Shown here in pieces: positions 27,394 to 36,573 of a stretch of DNA of 64,000 bases. The DNA is from Pontibacter coccineus. Lineage in GTDB: Bacteria; Bacteroidota; Bacteroidia; Cytophagales; Hymenobacteraceae. The stretch lies in the NCBI RefSeq assembly GCF_030546575.1, contig NZ_JAUOTN010000004.1, forward strand, positions 496,001-560,000, read 5' to 3'. The position numbers and the translations under genes are program-made. The notes below the pieces were generated by a model. The model ran no database searches, was not told where the DNA came from, and was given only the letters and a program-made list of their open reading frames with translations. Positions within the stretch are counted from its first letter, which is position 1. Every line of letters begins with the position of its first letter.

Positions 27394-30114
27394 CTAAGCT
27401 GCAGCTTCCTCAGTCTTTTTACGTTTGCTAAGCTCAGCCCCAAGTGCTGTGAGCACAAGCCTAGCTTCGTGTTGCAGTTGTGTTGCTGTGGCAGGCAGGT
27501 TGTCGGTTGGCAGTTCTGGCTGGTGGAGCACTTGCTCGAGCGCATCAAGGGCGGGCAGCACGGTATGGGCCTGCAGGTGGCGGAAAGCGGTTTTCATCTT
27601 GTGGGCTAGTTCACCCGCTTGCTGCCAGTTAGCCGCTGCCGCTGCGTTTTCCAGCTGTGCCAAGGAGTGCAGATTATCTGACACCAGCACCTCCACGATT
27701 TCCCACAGCGCCTCTTCATCATCTCCCACGAAAGTGCGCAGTTCGTCCAGGGTATATACGGCAGGTATGGCCTCGTTTGCCTGTTGTGCTGCTGGTGCAG
27801 TTATACCTGATTTGCTCTTAGTATCCGCTATACCTGTAGGTATGGGCATACTTGGTGCTGCCGCTATACCTGATGTTTCTACTACCTCCTCACTCTCAAT
27901 AGTAGACTCAAGTGCAGGCGCCGGCTCAGGTATAGCTTGAGCTGCTAAAGCTTTGCTAAGCTTCAGGTATAGGTCCTGTTCTGTGAAAGGCTTGAGCAAG
28001 TGGTCTGATATACCTGTTTTGGCGAAAAAGCGCCTATTACTGCTCATGATGTTGGCCGTGAGCGCCATGATCGGTATAGTGGCATTCTCTTTCCGGATGG
28101 CCCTGGCAACGGCTTTTCCGCTCATGCCCGGCAACTGGATGTCGGTGAGTACGATGTCAAATTTCTTTTCTTTGATCAGCTGCAGCGCCTCCTGTCCGTC
28201 GTTGGCCAGCGTCACCTGCATGCCTTTGCGGCCCAGTATCAGCTGGCACAGGGTACGGCTGTAAGCATCATCGTCAATCACCAGCACCGCTTTGCCGGCC
28301 AGTACATCGGTGACAGAAAGTTGCGGCTGAGGTATAGCTTCCAATTCGGGTGCCGCTACCCGTAACATTGGCAGCACAATGCTGAAAGTGGTGCCTTCGT
28401 TCGGTACGCTGCGCAGGGTGAGCGAGCCTTCCTGCATCTCCACCAGCTTCTTGCTAATGGACAACCCCAGGCCGGTGCCGCCATACTTCCGGATGATAGA
28501 GTCATCGGCCTGATTGAATTCACCGAACACGTGTGCGGTCTGTTCCATCGGTATACCTATACCTGTGTCGGATACCTCGATCAGCACCACGGCGCGGTTA
28601 CGGCGCTGCGACTTGAGCTTGCACGCTACGCGCACCTCCCCGTCGTGGGTGAATTTGATGGCGTTATCTACCAGGTTGAAAAGCACTTGCCGAAGTCGCA
28701 GCGAGTCGCCTGAAAGGTAACCGTTCAGCTGATCGTCCAGCGTGCAGCTGAAGCCAATGCCTTTGGTGCTGGCCTTGAGTCGGAAAGTCCGTTCCACCTC
28801 CGCCAGGAGCTGCTTCATCTCGAAAGGCGCCATGTGCAGGTGCAGCTTGCCCGCCTCGATCTTGGAGAGGTCCAACACGTCGTTTACAATATGCAGCAGG
28901 TGCTGCCCTGCCCCGTGTATGGCTTGCAGATGCTCGTGTTGCTGCTCCTGTAACTGGGTATGGCCCAGCTGTTCAGAGAAACCCAGTACCACGTTGAGTG
29001 GCGTGCGAATCTCGTGGCTGATGTTCGCTACAAAAGCCTCTTTGGCGCGAGCCAGTTGGATGGCCTCTTTGCGGGAGCGCATCAGTTCAACTTTATACTT
29101 GCTGCTGCGGGTGAGGTCGCGTAGGATAATCAAAATAAAGGCGATGCCAATTGCCAAGCCGAACACACCGACCAGCAAAAGCACAAGCGATGTTTCTTTG
29201 GCTACTTTCTGTGCCCGCGTCGCATTTTGGTGAGCTTGTTGCAGCTCATAGCGCTCCAGGTCATACACCATGCGGCGCACCTGATCCATGATCTGTTTAT
29301 CTTGTTGCAGGAGAGCCAGTTCTTTCGCAACCATGGCCTGTTGCTGCTGCTGTAGCTCGCGCTCCACGTCTTTGAGCACGATGCGCACTTTGGCAATGGA
29401 GGCCATGTTGGTTGGCGCAGCCTTACTGGTATCAGCACTATACTCTTGCTTTACATTGAGTTGAGGTACGACAACAGGCAGCGGCGGCTCCTGCTGCTTA
29501 GGCTCGGTGCGTTTGCCAAAGAGCTTATTTAGAATGCCTTTCTTTTGTTCGTTTTGTGAGGGGGAGGCAGTGATCGTATCTGTATTGTAGGTCAGCCTAT
29601 CCGATATGGTTGTTTTGGTGCGCTGGTTGATGGTGGTGGTCGCGGGTTGTTTGGAAGCCGCCGAGGCGATCTGCTTCAAGGCTTTGTCGGTATAGGCGTT
29701 GTTGCCCCGCTGCTCTTTTTTCTTGTTCACGTGCTCCTCCAGGCTTTTCCGCTGAGCCAGCAGCAAGGCAGACACCGAGTCAATCTGAGACAGTTCAGCG
29801 GGATTGTCCTGCATCAGGGTACAGAGCGAGTCAAGTTGGCTGTTGATGTTGCCCAGGTTGTCGAGGTATTCCCGGAAGTGCTTGTCCTCGGTGGTGAGGG
29901 TATAGGCGCGGATAGCGCTCTCTGCCGTGGCGATGTCGGCAAGGGTGTGCTGCAGCTTGGCCAGCTTGGCATTTGGTTCCGCCAGCACATTGACGGAGCT
30001 AAGTAACTGCGTGAAGCTGTTGTAGGTAAGGTATATGGCAAAAACCACCACCGAAAGCGCCAGCGTGAAGCCGATGACTACTTTCGATTTAATGTTTTCG
30101 TTGTTTATCTTCAT
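27394..30114 (-). CDS. Hybrid sensor histidine kinase with receiver and Hpt domains
   Basis: A 906-residue membrane sensor. Two membrane helices (about 13-32 and 310-332) bracket a helical CHASE3-like periplasmic region broken by a long polar, probably disordered insert (about residues 140-230). The kinase core has FVANISHEIRTPLN (phospho-His near 367), then ATPase boxes (NAIKFTHDGEV, DTGIGIP, GGTGLGLSISKKLVE). The receiver has its Asp in DIVLTDIQLPG (near 655). The Hpt domain carries ELAHKMKTAFRHL (phospho-His near 837). A full His-Asp-His relay in one protein implies a separate output regulator. The signal is unknown. Confidence 0.93.
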   Translation of the reverse strand: MKINNENIKSKVVIGFTLALSVVVFAIYLTYNSFTQLLSSVNVLAEPNAKLAKLQHTLADIATAESAIRAYTLTTEDKHFREYLDNLGNINSQLDSLCTLMQDNPAELSQIDSVSALLLAQRKSLEEHVNKKKEQRGNNAYTDKALKQIASAASKQPATTTINQRTKTTISDRLTYNTDTITASPSQNEQKKGILNKLFGKRTEPKQQEPPLPVVVPQLNVKQEYSADTSKAAPTNMASIAKVRIVLKDVERELQQQQQAMVAKELALLQQDKQIMDQVRRMVYDLERYELQQAHQNATRAQKVAKETSLVLLLVGVFGLAIGIAFILIILRDLTRSSKYKVELMRSRKEAIQLARAKEAFVANISHEIRTPLNVVLGFSEQLGHTQLQEQQHEHLQAIHGAGQHLLHIVNDVLDLSKIEAGKLHLHMAPFEMKQLLAEVERTFRLKASTKGIGFSCTLDDQLNGYLSGDSLRLRQVLFNLVDNAIKFTHDGEVRVACKLKSQRRNRAVVLIEVSDTGIGIPMEQTAHVFGEFNQADDSIIRKYGGTGLGLSISKKLVEMQEGSLTLRSVPNEGTTFSIVLPMLRVAAPELEAIPQPQLSVTDVLAGKAVLVIDDDAYSRTLCQLILGRKGMQVTLANDGQEALQLIKEKKFDIVLTDIQLPGMSGKAVARAIRKENATIPIMALTANIMSSNRRFFAKTGISDHLLKPFTEQDLYLKLSKALAAQAIPEPAPALESTIESEEVVETSGIAAAPSMPIPTGIADTKSKSGITAPAAQQANEAIPAVYTLDELRTFVGDDEEALWEIVEVLVSDNLHSLAQLENAAAAANWQQAGELAHKMKTAFRHLQAHTVLPALDALEQVLHQPELPTDNLPATATQLQHEARLVLTALGAELSKRKKTEEAAA

Positions 30115-30137
30115 ACGCGCAGATGCCCCTCCATTTG

Positions 30138-30145
30138 CAAAGGTA
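30138..30145 (-). promoter_or_regulatory. -7 promoter element of the hybrid kinase gene
   Basis: The minus strand reads TACCTTTG, matching TAnnTTTG, 23 bases upstream of the ATG. No good -33 TTTG was found. Confidence 0.5.
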
Positions 30146-30215
30146 CGGATTTTTGGGGAGCTATACTTTCTGTAACGACAAGAAAGCCAGAATCATATGT
30201 TCATGGCAACACGTT

Positions 30216-30977
30216 CTACCAGCTACTGCTGGCACCGCCGCCGCCGAAGGAACCGCCGCCAAATCCGCCGAAGCCTCCGCCCCCTCCAAACATGCCGCCT
30301 CCGGTACGGAAAGTGCCAAACGCGCCCGGACCCAGAATCGGTCCTCCGAGCGTACGTACGCCACGGCCTCCTCTGCCTCCGCCGCCCTTAAAGCGCGACA
30401 TGATGAAAACCAGCACAATCACAATCAGGATGATCGCCATCAGTGACGGGCCTTCGCCTTCTCCCTGGCTAGCCTGTGGGTCGGCCTGGTACTCGCCACT
30501 GGCCAGGCTGATGATCAGGTTGGTCGCTTCGTTCAGGCCTTTGTAGAATTCCCCCTGCTGAAAGTTCGGTTTGAGCGTGCGCTCGGTAATGCGTTTGGCA
30601 ATGGCGTCCGGAATGATGTGCTCCATGCCGTAACCTGTCTGGATGGCTACCCGGCGCGGTTCCAGCGACACCAGAATAATAATGCCGTTGTCGTTCTTGC
30701 TACCGCCCACGCCCCAGAGCTCGCCTAGTTCGGCAGCGTACTGGTTTGCGTCGTAGTCGCCAATGGATTTAATGGTGACAATCGCGATCTGGGTAGAGGT
30801 CGTGTCGTTGTAGCCGACCAACTTCTGCTCAAGTGCCTGTCTCTCTCCCTGGCTCAGGATGCCGGCCAGGTCGTTTACCAGGCGCGGTGGGTTAGGCCGT
30901 GGCGGAAAATCACTGCTTTGCGCAAAAGCCAGGGTGCTGCACAAAACAAGGTATAGGAACAGAACAGATCGTTTCAT
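30216..30977 (-). CDS. TPM-domain (YgcG/Psb32-like) protein with glycine-rich tail
   Basis: A 253-residue exported protein. A signal peptide (SVLFLYLVLCSTLAFA) precedes a TPM domain (about 30-170) with LVNDLAGILSQGERQALEQKL, STQIAIVTIKSIGDYD, and DNGIIILVSLEPRRVAIQTGYG. A membrane helix (MAIILIVIVLVFIM) follows. The tail is glycine/phenylalanine-rich (GGGGGFGGFGGGSFGGGG) and ends SSW, a common end for this group. It is the last of three genes with another TPM protein and LemA upstream. This trio is conserved and of unclear function; envelope quality control has been proposed for related proteins. Confidence 0.88.
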   Translation of the reverse strand: MKRSVLFLYLVLCSTLAFAQSSDFPPRPNPPRLVNDLAGILSQGERQALEQKLVGYNDTTSTQIAIVTIKSIGDYDANQYAAELGELWGVGGSKNDNGIIILVSLEPRRVAIQTGYGMEHIIPDAIAKRITERTLKPNFQQGEFYKGLNEATNLIISLASGEYQADPQASQGEGEGPSLMAIILIVIVLVFIMSRFKGGGGRGGRGVRTLGGPILGPGAFGTFRTGGGMFGGGGGFGGFGGGSFGGGGASSSW

Positions 30978-30983
30978 GGTGTG

Positions 30984-31421
30984 TTATTTTCCGAACGAGA
31001 TATCGTCGCTCAGTTCGTTAAGGTCGCCTTTGTCGTCGTAAGGGAAGTGCGATTTGAGTTGCTCACCCGCCATAATCACGCCTTTGGCAAGACCCGCAGC
31101 ATACTCCTGTTTTTTGAAGTGAGAGATCACCTCTTTTGTAATGTCTTCCCAGAAGTGGTCAGGTACGATAGCGTTGATGCCAGCATCACCCAGCACGGCA
31201 AACTGATGGTCTTTAACGGCCACATAAAACAGGACGCCGTTGCGCTGCTTGGTCAGGTGCATGTGTAGCTGGGCAAAGACCTCGGTGGCCCGGTCGAGCA
31301 CGTCGCCTTTGCAGTTGTTCTCGATGTGCACGCGTATCTCACCGGAGGTGTTGCGCTCCGCCTGCTGTATGGCCTCCATGATCACCTTTTCGTCCGCGTC
31401 GGTTATGGTATCTTTAGGCAT
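30984..31421 (-). CDS. TPM-domain cytoplasmic or membrane-associated protein
   Basis: A 145-residue protein that is essentially one TPM domain (DADEKVIMEAIQQAERNTSGEIRVHIE, GVLFYVAVKDHQFAVLGDAGIN, DHFWEDITKEVISHFKKQE). It has no signal peptide. It lies six bases upstream of the second TPM gene and downstream of lemA, separated from lemA by a 54-bp palindrome. The family is conserved; the function is not established. Confidence 0.88.
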   Translation of the reverse strand: MPKDTITDADEKVIMEAIQQAERNTSGEIRVHIENNCKGDVLDRATEVFAQLHMHLTKQRNGVLFYVAVKDHQFAVLGDAGINAIVPDHFWEDITKEVISHFKKQEYAAGLAKGVIMAGEQLKSHFPYDDKGDLNELSDDISFGK

Positions 31422-31443
31422 GTTGTTGATGGCTAAATGGTTG

Positions 31444-31497
31444 CATGGTTAAATTGTTAAATCGTTGGTACGCCAACCATTTAACAATTTAACCATG
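31444..31497. repeat. 54-bp near-perfect palindrome inside the lemA-TPM operon
   Basis: The outer arms CATGGTTAAATTGTTAAAT (31444-31462) and their exact complement (31479-31497) continue through one C-C mismatch into GTTGG/CCAAC around a TACG tetraloop. A related string, CCATTTAACAATTTAG, occurs upstream of the GNAT gene near 38330. It would form a very stable hairpin in the lemA transcript and could set a processing or attenuation point. Confidence 0.85.
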
Positions 31498-31511
31498 TAG
31501 CAAAGTAAAGT

Positions 31512-32090
31512 TTAGAACTGCACGGTAGGAGCGCGCTCGGCACCTGGGTCAGCCTGGAAGTGGCCTTTGCGTTCGAAGCCGAAAACGCCTGCCATCAGGT
31601 TGTTTGGGAAGGATCGGACTGTCGTGTTATAGTCCTGCACGGCCTCGTTGAACTTGCGCCTTTCCACCGATATTCGGTTTTCAGTGCCCTCCAGCTGCGC
31701 CTGCAGCTCCAGGAAGTTTTGGTTCGCTTTGAGTTCCGGGTAGCGCTCCACCGACACAAGCAAGCGACTCAGGGCGCCTCCCAGTTCGTTTTGAGCGGCC
31801 TGGAAGCGCTGCAGGTTTTCCGGAGTCAGATCATCAGCACTAAGTTGAACACTAGTCGCTTTAGCACGGGCGTTTATCACACTCTCAAGGGTTTCGCGCT
31901 CAAAGTTAGCGGCGCCCTTCACGGTGTTCACCAGGTTTGGTATAAGGTCAGCGCGGCGCTGGTAGGCGTTCTGCACGTTTGCCCAGGCCGTTTCCACGGT
32001 TTCGTCTTTCTGCACCATCGTATTGTAACCACAAGACGATAGTGAGTTGATCATGAGGAAGCCGATCAGGTAGAGGAAGATTTTTTTCAT
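31512..32090 (-). CDS. lemA: LemA-family lipoprotein
   Basis: A 192-residue protein. It starts with a lipoprotein signal (FLMINSLSSCGYN; Cys near residue 20), then has the LemA fold: VETAWANVQNAYQRRADLIPNLVNTVKG, FERETLESVINARAKAT and VERYPELKANQNFLELQAQLEGTENRI, with FNEAVQDYN near the end. LemA proteins form helical bundles anchored in the envelope; their role is not established. It is the first gene of a three-gene unit with two TPM-domain proteins, a widely conserved association. Confidence 0.92.
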   Translation of the reverse strand: MKKIFLYLIGFLMINSLSSCGYNTMVQKDETVETAWANVQNAYQRRADLIPNLVNTVKGAANFERETLESVINARAKATSVQLSADDLTPENLQRFQAAQNELGGALSRLLVSVERYPELKANQNFLELQAQLEGTENRISVERRKFNEAVQDYNTTVRSFPNNLMAGVFGFERKGHFQADPGAERAPTVQF

Positions 32091-32127
32091 GTTTATTGAG
32101 GGGTATAGTTTGTATACGATATAAGTA

Positions 32128-32135
32128 CAAAGCTA
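32128..32135 (-). promoter_or_regulatory. -7 promoter element of the lemA operon
   Basis: The minus strand reads TAGCTTTG, matching TAnnTTTG, 38 bases upstream of the lemA ATG. The -33 region is not a clear match. Confidence 0.5.
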
Positions 32136-32139
32136 AGCG

Positions 32140-33130
32140 ATATGATTACGGAAAACATAGGATGACGTTGTAAAATTGGTTTTGGGGTTGTAGCTGCTGT
32201 AGGTATAGCGAATGCTTTGTTGCTTCGCCTGTGCGGCGGGCGTGTGGTATTATGGCGCGGGCGCGAGCGTCCACGCGTGTGACGGCTATGGTGGAGCCTC
32301 TGGCCTAAGTATAGGTATAAGGTTTACCATACCGCAAGTTTAGCGAAGCGCAACTTGTGGTGGCACATGCGGCCAGCTTGCAACTGGCGTAGTGTCAGCC
32401 TATCTATACCTTAAGCTGATTTGTTTTATAGCTTCGCCTGTGCGGCGGGCACTCACTTTTTGTCTTGACACAAAAAGTAAGCAAAAAAGTCAAGACGCTT
32501 TTAAACTCGCTGACCGCTCAAACACAAAATCGTCATTGTTGCACCGTGCACAGCTATTTGTTTCATAGTTTCCGGGGCAAGTTAGTCTTGCTACAGCGCC
32601 TATATCAGTTGTATTGCAGTTCTAGGTTCCCCGCCTGGGGCAGAGGCCCCTCTTAATGGATAAGGAGGGGCTAGGGGTGGTTGGACCCGGTATTGTTTAG
32701 AAAGTTGCAACGAAGCCTATACCTGTAAGTTGGTAGCGGCAGAAATTCCCATCTCGGGAGGGGCGGGGGTGGGTATAATCCGTGGGAACATAAGTAGCAG
32801 AAGCTACAACACTATACCTGTGAAGCGGACTCAGCAGAAAAGTCCCCCTTTGAAGGGGGAAAAGGGATGTCATTTGCGCACATGAAACTACAGCTACGAA
32901 GCTTATGCCTAGGTATAGGTGACCAGCGCAATTTCCCTCTTGAGAGGGGCAGGGGTGTGCCAATCGTGCACAATAATCCTGTTAATCATTTAATCCCGTA
33001 AATCCTGATTCAGACAAGCTATACCTGCCACCAGACATAGGCAGGCCTGGAAGCCTCCTTCACCTACACTCCTCTCTTTTCTTCCCTTTTATCCTCTAAA
33101 TCCTGATGAAAAATTACTATATTGCTGCAA
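32140..33130. repeat. Intergenic repeat island, about 1 kb
   Basis: No protein gene is seen. The stretch holds several kinds of repeats: GCTTCGCCTGTGCGGCGGGC occurs twice (about 32224 and 32433); a CACTTTTTGTCTTGAC/GTCAAGAC hairpin block lies at about 32452-32496; three related modules with a CCCTCTTGAGAGGGG-like palindrome followed by GGGGTG and a GTGCAC tail lie near 32750, 32850 and 32935 (a fourth is near 38275); and six copies of GGTATAG are present. Such modules recur between genes in Bacteroidota. It could be a graveyard of small non-autonomous elements. Confidence 0.65.
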
Positions 33131-33141
33131 AAGTGTAGTAT

Positions 33142-34143
33142 ATGAAAGTCGTGATCCCTGTTGCTGGTGTTGGTTCTAAACTCCGTCCGCACACGCATAC
33201 CCAGCCCAAATCGCTGGTGCCGGTGGCTGACAATACGATACTGGGCCACATTGTGGAGCGGCTCATACAAGCTGGCGTGCAGGATTATGTGTTCATCATC
33301 GGCTACCTCGGCGACAAGGTCGAAAATTATGTGCGGCAGCAATATCCTCAGATAAGGGCGGAGTTCGTGGTGCAGGAGCCTCGCGAAGGATTGGGCCATG
33401 CCCTCTGGATTGCCCGTGAGACTTACCGCCACGAAGACAGTGTGCTCATTATGCTGGGCGATAACATTGTAGAGGCAGACCTGCCCGCTATCATCGCTTC
33501 CCCTAAATCAGTGCTGGGCGTGAAAAAGGTGGCCAAGCCCTCCCTGTTCGGCGTGACCGAAGTTGGGAACGATGAGTACATCGTGAAGCTGGTGGAGAAG
33601 CCGAAGATTCCGAAGTCTAACTTTGCCCTGGTAGGCCTCTATAAAATCATGCAGCCGGAAAAACTGGTGCGATCGCTGGAGCACATCATCACCGAAAATG
33701 TACGTACGCACAACGAGTACCACCTCACTGACGCCCTCATGCACATGATCCGGCAGGGTGAGAAAATGGTAACCTGGAACGTGGACAACTGGTTTGACTG
33801 TGGCCGCAAAGAAACCCTGCTCGAAGCCAATGCCAGGCTCCTGAGTCACGCACGCTTTCGGGAGATGGACTACGCGGACGCGTATCCCGGGAATATCATC
33901 ATTCCGCCTGTGAGCATCGGTGCCAACTGTAACATTACGCATTCCATCATCGGGCCCAATGTGGCGATCGGCGACAATACCACCATTTCGCGCTCTTCGC
34001 TGAGCAACTCTATTATCGGGGCTTACTCCGAGCTGCAAAACGCTGTGATGCACGACTCCATCATTGGTTCGGACGCCAGTTTCAAAGGTCTCAGCCATAG
34101 CCTGAATATTGGAGACAGCACCGAGATTAATTTTGCGCAGTAA
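33142..34143 (+). CDS. Sugar-phosphate nucleotidyltransferase
   Basis: A 333-residue NTP transferase that would make an NDP-sugar. The Rossmann-like core starts MKVVIPVAGVGSKLRPHT (the G-x-G-x-x-x-R loop, with S in place of T) and continues PKSLVPVADNTILGHIVE. WFDCGRKETLLEAN marks the sugar-binding end. From about residue 250 hexapeptide repeats form a left-handed beta helix (PPVSIGANCNITHSIIGPN, AIGDNTTISRSSL). Substrate choice between dTDP-glucose, UDP-glucose and GDP-mannose cannot be settled by eye. It is followed by an independent peptidase gene. Confidence 0.88.
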   Translation: MKVVIPVAGVGSKLRPHTHTQPKSLVPVADNTILGHIVERLIQAGVQDYVFIIGYLGDKVENYVRQQYPQIRAEFVVQEPREGLGHALWIARETYRHEDSVLIMLGDNIVEADLPAIIASPKSVLGVKKVAKPSLFGVTEVGNDEYIVKLVEKPKIPKSNFALVGLYKIMQPEKLVRSLEHIITENVRTHNEYHLTDALMHMIRQGEKMVTWNVDNWFDCGRKETLLEANARLLSHARFREMDYADAYPGNIIIPPVSIGANCNITHSIIGPNVAIGDNTTISRSSLSNSIIGAYSELQNAVMHDSIIGSDASFKGLSHSLNIGDSTEINFAQ

Positions 34144-34227
34144 GCCGGCTGAGCCAACGTTTCCCTCAAATTACGTATCTTTATACTTTGTTAAAGCTAT
34201 CAGTTTTAAACACGATCGTATAGTCAT

Positions 34228-36423
34228 ATGAAAAAAACAACTGTTCTTTTACTGGCAGGCGGCCTGACCGCCGTCTCGGCCTGCAAATCCACCCAAACCG
34301 AGAATACCGCCACTGGCATGAATACCGAAACCACAACCGAAGCCACCGCAACGGCTGAAACCCAACTAACTTACCCTGAAACCAAAAAAGTAGACCACTC
34401 CGACGATTACTTCGGCACGAAGGTGGCCGACCCTTACCGCTGGCTCGAAACCCACAACGAGGAAGTGGACCAGTGGGTAGAGGCACAGAACAAAGTGACC
34501 TTCAATTACCTGGATGGCATCGAGTTCCGCGACCAGATCAAAGATCGCCTGACCAAGATCTGGAACTATGAGCGCTATGGTGCGCCGTTCGAGGAAGGCG
34601 GCAAGTACTACTTCTATAAAAACGACGGTCTGCAGAACCAGAGCGTGCTCTATGTGCAAAACTCCCTGGAGAGTGAGCCGAAAGTGTTCCTCGACCCGAA
34701 CAAATTCTCCTCTGACGGTACGGTGGCCCTCACCGCGCTGGCCTTCGACAAAGACGCCAAGTATGTGGCCTACGGTACCTCAAGCGGCGGTTCCGACTGG
34801 AACACCTACGAAGTGATGGAAGTAGCCACTGGCAAGAAGCTCGACGACAAAGTGGAGTGGGTGAAGTTCTCCGGCCCGAGTTGGTACAAAGACGGCTTCT
34901 TCTACAGCCGCTACGATGCCCCGACCGAAGGCAACAAACTGGCCAATAAGAACGAGTACCACAAGGTATACTACCACAAGATCGGTACGCCGCAGAGCCA
35001 GGACAAACTGGTTTACGAAGACAAGACCAAGCCACTCCGTAACTACTACGGCCAAACCACCGACGATGAGCGCTTCCTGATCCTGAACGTGTCGGAAGGT
35101 GCCAGCGGTGCCAACGCCCTGTACTATCGTGACCTGAAAGATCCAAAGTCTACCATCAAGCCGATCATCGATAATTTCGAGTCGGAGTACAACGTGGTGG
35201 ACAATATTGGTGATAAGCTGCTGGTGCGCACCAACAAGAATGCCCCACGCTACCGCCTCGTGCTCATCGATCCGAAAAAACCACAGGAGCAGAACTGGAA
35301 AGTAGTAGTGCCGCAGAATGAGAATGTGATGAATACTGTTTCCTTTGTGGGTGGCCGTATCATTGCCTCTTACATGAAAGATGCCGCCAGCGAAGTGGTG
35401 GTATACGATACCAACGGCAAGCAGCTGAATAAGGTAGAACTGCCGTCGATTGGTACAGTTGGCGGCTTTGGCGGTGAGAAAGACGACAAAGAGACCTTCT
35501 TTACCTTCACGTCCTTCACCTATCCTCCGACCATCTACCGTTATGATGTGCCGAACAACAAAGTAACGCTGTTCCGCAAAACCGAAGTAGACGTGGACAC
35601 CGAAGCCTACGAAACCAAGCAGGTGTTCTATACCTCCAAGGACGGTACCAAAGTGCCGATGTTCATCGTGCACAAGAAAGGCCTGGAACTGAACGGCAAC
35701 AACCCGACTTACCTGTACGCTTATGGCGGCTTCAACATCTCACTTACGCCAAGCTTTAGCATTGCCAACATGCTGTGGCTGGAGAACGGTGGCGTATACG
35801 CGATGCCGAACCTGCGTGGTGGCGGCGAGTACGGCGAAGACTGGCACAAAGCCGGTATGACACCTAACAAGCAGAACGTGTTCGACGACTTCATCGCGGC
35901 AGCCGAATACCTGATCGACAACAAGTATACTTCGAGTGAGAAACTGGCCGTGGGCGGTGGCTCGAACGGTGGTTTGCTGGTAGGTGCCTTCATGACGCAG
36001 CGCCCGGAACTGGCAAAGGTTGCCCTTCCTGCCGTGGGCGTAATGGACATGCTCCGTTTCCATAAGTTCACTATCGGTTGGGCCTGGGTGCCGGAGTACG
36101 GCTCTTCTGAAGATGAAGCGCAGTTCAAAAACCTATACGGTTTCTCACCACTGCATAACATCAAAGAAGGCGTGAAATACCCAGCCACACTGGTGAAAAC
36201 CGCCGACCACGACGACCGCGTGGTGCCGGCGCACTCCTTTAAGTTCATTTCTGAGCTGCAGGACAAAGGCGCTCCAGGCAACCCATACCTGATCCGCATC
36301 GATGTGCGTGCAGGCCATGGTGCCGGCAAGCCGACTTCACTCGTTATTCAGGAGTGGGCCGATACCTGGGCGTTCATGTACAAGAACATGGGTGTGAACC
36401 CGTATGCCAAGCAGCAGCCATAA
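34228..36423 (+). CDS. Prolyl oligopeptidase (S9A)
   Basis: A 731-residue serine peptidase that cuts short peptides after proline. It has a lipoprotein-like signal (LLLAGGLTAVSACKS; Cys near residue 19), so it is probably periplasmic. A Thr/Glu-rich linker precedes the N-terminal cap (VDHSDDYFGTKVADPYRWLE). The seven-bladed propeller covers about 120-450, and the alpha/beta hydrolase domain holds GGGSNGGLLVGA (Ser near 578), HDDRVVPAHS (Asp near 661) and RAGHGAGKP (His near 696). A terminator follows 28 bases after the stop. Confidence 0.95.
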   Translation: MKKTTVLLLAGGLTAVSACKSTQTENTATGMNTETTTEATATAETQLTYPETKKVDHSDDYFGTKVADPYRWLETHNEEVDQWVEAQNKVTFNYLDGIEFRDQIKDRLTKIWNYERYGAPFEEGGKYYFYKNDGLQNQSVLYVQNSLESEPKVFLDPNKFSSDGTVALTALAFDKDAKYVAYGTSSGGSDWNTYEVMEVATGKKLDDKVEWVKFSGPSWYKDGFFYSRYDAPTEGNKLANKNEYHKVYYHKIGTPQSQDKLVYEDKTKPLRNYYGQTTDDERFLILNVSEGASGANALYYRDLKDPKSTIKPIIDNFESEYNVVDNIGDKLLVRTNKNAPRYRLVLIDPKKPQEQNWKVVVPQNENVMNTVSFVGGRIIASYMKDAASEVVVYDTNGKQLNKVELPSIGTVGGFGGEKDDKETFFTFTSFTYPPTIYRYDVPNNKVTLFRKTEVDVDTEAYETKQVFYTSKDGTKVPMFIVHKKGLELNGNNPTYLYAYGGFNISLTPSFSIANMLWLENGGVYAMPNLRGGGEYGEDWHKAGMTPNKQNVFDDFIAAAEYLIDNKYTSSEKLAVGGGSNGGLLVGAFMTQRPELAKVALPAVGVMDMLRFHKFTIGWAWVPEYGSSEDEAQFKNLYGFSPLHNIKEGVKYPATLVKTADHDDRVVPAHSFKFISELQDKGAPGNPYLIRIDVRAGHGAGKPTSLVIQEWADTWAFMYKNMGVNPYAKQQP

Positions 36424-36451
36424 CAGGTATAGCTGAGATTTGAGATAAACA

Positions 36452-36485
36452 AAAGCCAGTGCTGCAGCGATGCGGTGCTGGCTTT
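36452..36485 (+). terminator. Terminator of the prolyl oligopeptidase gene
   Basis: AAAGCCAG pairs with CTGGCTTT, followed by TTTTTG. The loop of about 18 bases contains further GC pairing. Confidence 0.75.
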
Positions 36486-36573
36486 TTGTTTCGGTGCCGG
36501 TCAGGAAGTCTGTTTCATTTTTATAGCAATATTGTTATGTTCAGATAATCAACCAACCTTAGATGATAACTGA

